A DNA stretch of 7,182 nucleotides from Neisseriaceae bacterium (lineage in GTDB: Bacteria; Pseudomonadota; Gammaproteobacteria; Burkholderiales; UBA11063). This document shows, in pieces, positions 5,225 through 7,182 of this stretch. The position numbers and the translations under genes were made by a program. The stretch lies in NCBI GenBank assembly GCA_947441745.1, contig CANEUJ010000087.1, forward strand, positions 1-7,182, in the 5' to 3' direction. Under the pieces are notes generated by a model, which searched no databases, was not told the origin of the DNA, and was given only the letters and a program-made list of their open reading frames with translations. Each line of letters begins with the position of its first letter. The first letter of the stretch is position 1.

Positions 5225-6213
5225 TATAGTTGTCTCCAGGCTTTTAGAATAACTAAAATAAAACTTAAAATCAAAGCTAAGCCCAAACTCCAAGGGTAGA
5301 ATGGTGTAATTGGACGAACTATCACGCTATCAGCTTTTACTGGCTCTAGTTGATTTATATGAGCGTAAATATTTCTGAGGCTATCACCATCTTCAGCTCT
5401 AAAGAATTGCCCACCTGTTAGTGCAGCAATTTGTTTTAGAGTGTTAACATCCAAATCACTTGAAGGGTTTATAGTTCTAGAACCAAACATTCCTTGGATA
5501 GTCATTTGACTAGCTCCAATACCAATAGTATAGATTTTGATATGTTCTTTAGCTGCTAATTTTGCAGCATCTAGTGGTTGTAGTGTTCCAGCATTATTAC
5601 CACCATCAGTTAGTAATATCAGAGCCTTATCTCCATCAGGATAGTCCATAAGTTTTTTAATTGTTAGACCAATAGCATCCCCAATAGCAGTTTGTTGCCC
5701 AGCAATACCAATAGTTGCATCATCAAGCATTTGAGCAACAGTGTGTCTATCAAAGGTTAGTGGGGTTTGTAAATATGGAGCAGAACCAAATAAAATAAGA
5801 CCAAGTCTATCGCCAGTTCGATTATCAATAAATTCATGAGCTACATTTTTAACAAGATCAATCCTAGTTACATTTTGCCCGTTTGTTATCATGTCAGGGG
5901 TTTGCATACTACCAGATAAATCTATCGCAAGAAGCAAATCACGGCCGCTTTGCTGTACAGATAATGGTTTACCAAGCCATTGTATTCCAGAGCCAGAGAT
6001 AACTATTAGTATCCAGATTAAAAATGCTAGATATTTTAGATATGAAAGTTTTGTTGAATTACTTCTTGCACCCCCAAAGGTCTTTACGATATTTTCAAAA
6101 AATGGTATCTTTAATCCAGAAATAATGTTTTTTTGTGTTTTAGGCAATGTATATCTGAGAATAAATGGTAGTGCTACTACAAGTAGCTCCCAAGGATAGG
6201 CAATTTGTATCAT
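5224..6213 (-). CDS. BatA-like VWA-domain membrane protein
   Basis: This has 329 residues from the chosen ATG (MIQIAYPWELLVVALPF..). Its plan matches the BatB-like neighbour: membrane helices at about 6-22 and 60-76 around a basic loop, a VWA domain (about 90-285), a C-terminal helix (about 307-323) and the cytoplasmic tail KAWRQL. All metal-site elements are present: DLSGS (98-102), Thr175 in QTAIGDA and Asp203 in LLTDGGNN. An ATG at 6229-6231 in the same frame would add MDWGCI. The ATG at 6211-6213 is preferred because it forms the typical ATGA 4-bp overlap with the DUF4381 stop and gives the usual start of the family just before the first helix. The two VWA proteins share length, helix placement and metal-site positions, so they are probably old paralogues acting as a pair in the periplasm. 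Confidence 0.92.
   Translation of the reverse strand: MIQIAYPWELLVVALPFILRYTLPKTQKNIISGLKIPFFENIVKTFGGARSNSTKLSYLKYLAFLIWILIVISGSGIQWLGKPLSVQQSGRDLLLAIDLSGSMQTPDMITNGQNVTRIDLVKNVAHEFIDNRTGDRLGLILFGSAPYLQTPLTFDRHTVAQMLDDATIGIAGQQTAIGDAIGLTIKKLMDYPDGDKALILLTDGGNNAGTLQPLDAAKLAAKEHIKIYTIGIGASQMTIQGMFGSRTINPSSDLDVNTLKQIAALTGGQFFRAEDGDSLRNIYAHINQLEPVKADSVIVRPITPFYPWSLGLALILSFILVILKAWRQL
5233..5237 (-). promoter_or_regulatory. Ribosome binding site of the BatB-like gene
   Basis: GGAGA on the minus strand lies 8 nt before the ATG at 5222-5224, inside the last codons of the preceding gene. It decides the start in favour of the TAATG overlap and against the longer frame that begins at 5293. Confidence 0.65.
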
Positions 6214-6662
6214 AATACAGCCCCAATCCATTTTCTAATTACTGAGAAAAACTGTTCTTTATCTTTTATTTGCTGTGATTTATAAATATCTAATAAACTA
6301 CGCCCATAACCTTTTGTAAAATCTGTAGTCTTACCTGTTGTATCCAAAAATATTAGCCATTCTTCACCAAATAAGGTATGCGGTTTTTGGGGTGCATATT
6401 TCATCATCGCTACACGTTTTATTAGGATTGAAGTTTGGCTTAACATATCATCCGAGTTTTGACTTTCAATAACATCTAACATTTTATAAATACTAGCAAT
6501 TTGCCGTTGGTTACGTTTTTTATAAATAAACCATACAATTAATATAATAGCAGTTATAAGCAGTAATACCATAAATACATACCATATTGGAGCTAGTGGG
6601 AATATCGATACACTATTTGGTAAATGAATATCTTTTAGTTGTTGAAGTGGATCATTAGGCAT
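6210..6662 (-). CDS. DUF4381-family single-pass membrane protein
   Basis: This has 150 residues. The N-terminal DPLQQLKDIHLPNSVSIFPL (4-23) carries the D-P-L-x-x-L-x-D-I-H-L-P hallmark of DUF4381 proteins. One membrane helix (about 25-47) is followed by KKRNQR, so the N-terminus should be outside and the helical C-terminal 100 residues in the cytoplasm. The tail includes LIKRVAMMKYAP and GEEWLIFLD, typical of the family. The start ATG overlaps the DUF58 stop by one base (TAATG) and has an AAGAGG ribosome binding site at 6672-6677. No enzymatic residues are visible. By position it may connect cytoplasmic MoxR/DUF58 components to the periplasmic VWA proteins, which is inference. Confidence 0.9.
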   Translation of the reverse strand: MPNDPLQQLKDIHLPNSVSIFPLAPIWYVFMVLLLITAIILIVWFIYKKRNQRQIASIYKMLDVIESQNSDDMLSQTSILIKRVAMMKYAPQKPHTLFGEEWLIFLDTTGKTTDFTKGYGRSLLDIYKSQQIKDKEQFFSVIRKWIGAVL

Positions 6663-7182
6663 TATTTAATACCTCTTAAGCTATAATTTATTTTTTTAAC
6701 TATATCGTCGTTAGTTGCTATTTTAATAAATTGCATATTGTTTTTTCGGGAGATTGTTTCTAATCTTTCTATCTTTTCGCTAAAATCTTTTGCGTATAAC
6801 TCATTGGTTTTTTTACCCCAATTAATTTGTAAAAACCTTTTGCCATTATCGCTAAAATTAAATTGTCCATTTCCTGGTAATTTTTCTTCTAAGGGGTCAT
6901 ATACTAGAATATTAATCACTTGATATTTTTGTGCTAATAGCTTTAGATAAGTGAGAGTATCATTGCTAAAATTATAAAAATCACTAATAACAACTAAGGT
7001 GCTTCCAGTTTGAGCTCGCTGTAACATAAATTTAAGCGTACTATCTAAGCCTCCATTATTTGATTTTATTGCACTGTTATTACTTAATATATTTAATATT
7101 TGTAATAGTGATTTACGACTGCGATTAGGCTTAATAAATTCTGAATTGTGGTTATTAAATATCACTCCACCAATTTGATCAT
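6662..7182 (-). CDS. DUF58-family protein, C-terminal 172 residues (5' end outside window)
   Basis: The frame is open from the right edge, beginning DQIGGVIFNNHNSEFIKP, which corresponds to the D-R-V-G-x-x-x-F-N segment in the middle of DUF58 proteins. The GTG at 7163-7165 is therefore not the start; the full protein is probably about 300 residues. The later segment RAQTGSTLVVISDFYNF and the VINILVYDPLEEKLPG stretch match the family's last strands (VWA-like fold) and its conserved YDPLExxLP motif. No membrane helix is seen, so this part is cytoplasmic. The gene ends in a one-base overlap with DUF4381. In related operons a MoxR AAA+ ATPase gene lies immediately upstream, and DUF58 is thought to be its partner. 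That gene would be outside this window. Confidence 0.9.
   Translation of the reverse strand, partial: DQIGGVIFNNHNSEFIKPNRSRKSLLQILNILSNNSAIKSNNGGLDSTLKFMLQRAQTGSTLVVISDFYNFSNDTLTYLKLLAQKYQVINILVYDPLEEKLPGNGQFNFSDNGKRFLQINWGKKTNELYAKDFSEKIERLETISRKNNMQFIKIATNDDIVKKINYSLRGIK

Noticed and set aside
5891..6199. Plus-strand frame of 102 codons
   Set aside because: It is antisense to the BatA-like gene, whose VWA metal-site residues establish the coding strand.
6738..6923. Plus-strand frame of 61 codons
   Set aside because: It is antisense to the DUF58 coding region and has no ribosome binding site or known motif.

Overview
This AT-rich window (roughly one third G+C) looks like chromosome from a small-genome gammaproteobacterium. 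A Francisella-like organism is my best guess. That rests on base composition, tRNA sequences and the gene order DUF58 - DUF4381 - VWA - VWA - TPR - BatD. No single marker proves the genus.

Layout, left to right. (1) Positions 1-104 are the right-hand end of an IS3-family insertion sequence: the last 28 codons of its transposase on the + strand, then an inverted-repeat end finishing ..CTTGACA. (2) Positions 105-487 are the remains of an unrecognised minus-strand gene, broken twice: by a one-base shift in a homopolymer and by the IS. (3) Positions 488-640 are AT-rich and hold a good promoter for that dead gene plus three alternating copies of ATGTTAA. (4) tRNA-Asp(GTC) and tRNA-Val(TAC) lie in tandem on the minus strand, transcribed Val then Asp. 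(5) A short divergent intergenic region carries the tRNA promoter and the rph promoter. (6) rph, encoding RNase PH, is intact on the + strand. (7) Positions 1675-1861, between rph and the convergent bat operon, are filled by a MITE-like palindromic repeat that reaches the last codon of batD. (8) The rest of the window, read right to left on the minus strand, is a bat ('Bacteroides aerotolerance'-type) operon: DUF58 protein (5' end outside the window), DUF4381 protein, BatA-like VWA protein, BatB-like VWA protein, a BatC-like TPR protein and BatD.

How the operon works together. Every junction overlaps (1, 4, 1, 7 and 8 bp), so the genes are probably translationally coupled and made in fixed ratios. 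Predicted topology puts both VWA domains, the TPR protein and the bulk of BatD in the periplasm, while DUF58 and the C-terminal parts of DUF4381 and BatD face the cytoplasm. In related operons a MoxR AAA+ ATPase gene precedes DUF58; here it would lie just beyond the right edge. The set is therefore probably an envelope-spanning MoxR/VWA stress or chaperone-like complex. Its exact biochemical job is not established for the family as a whole.

No wholly new system was found. The most interesting features are the doubled-end repeat element at the batD/rph junction, the decapeptide-repeat linker in the TPR protein, the separate BatB and TPR genes, and the IS-disrupted gene beside the tRNA pair.
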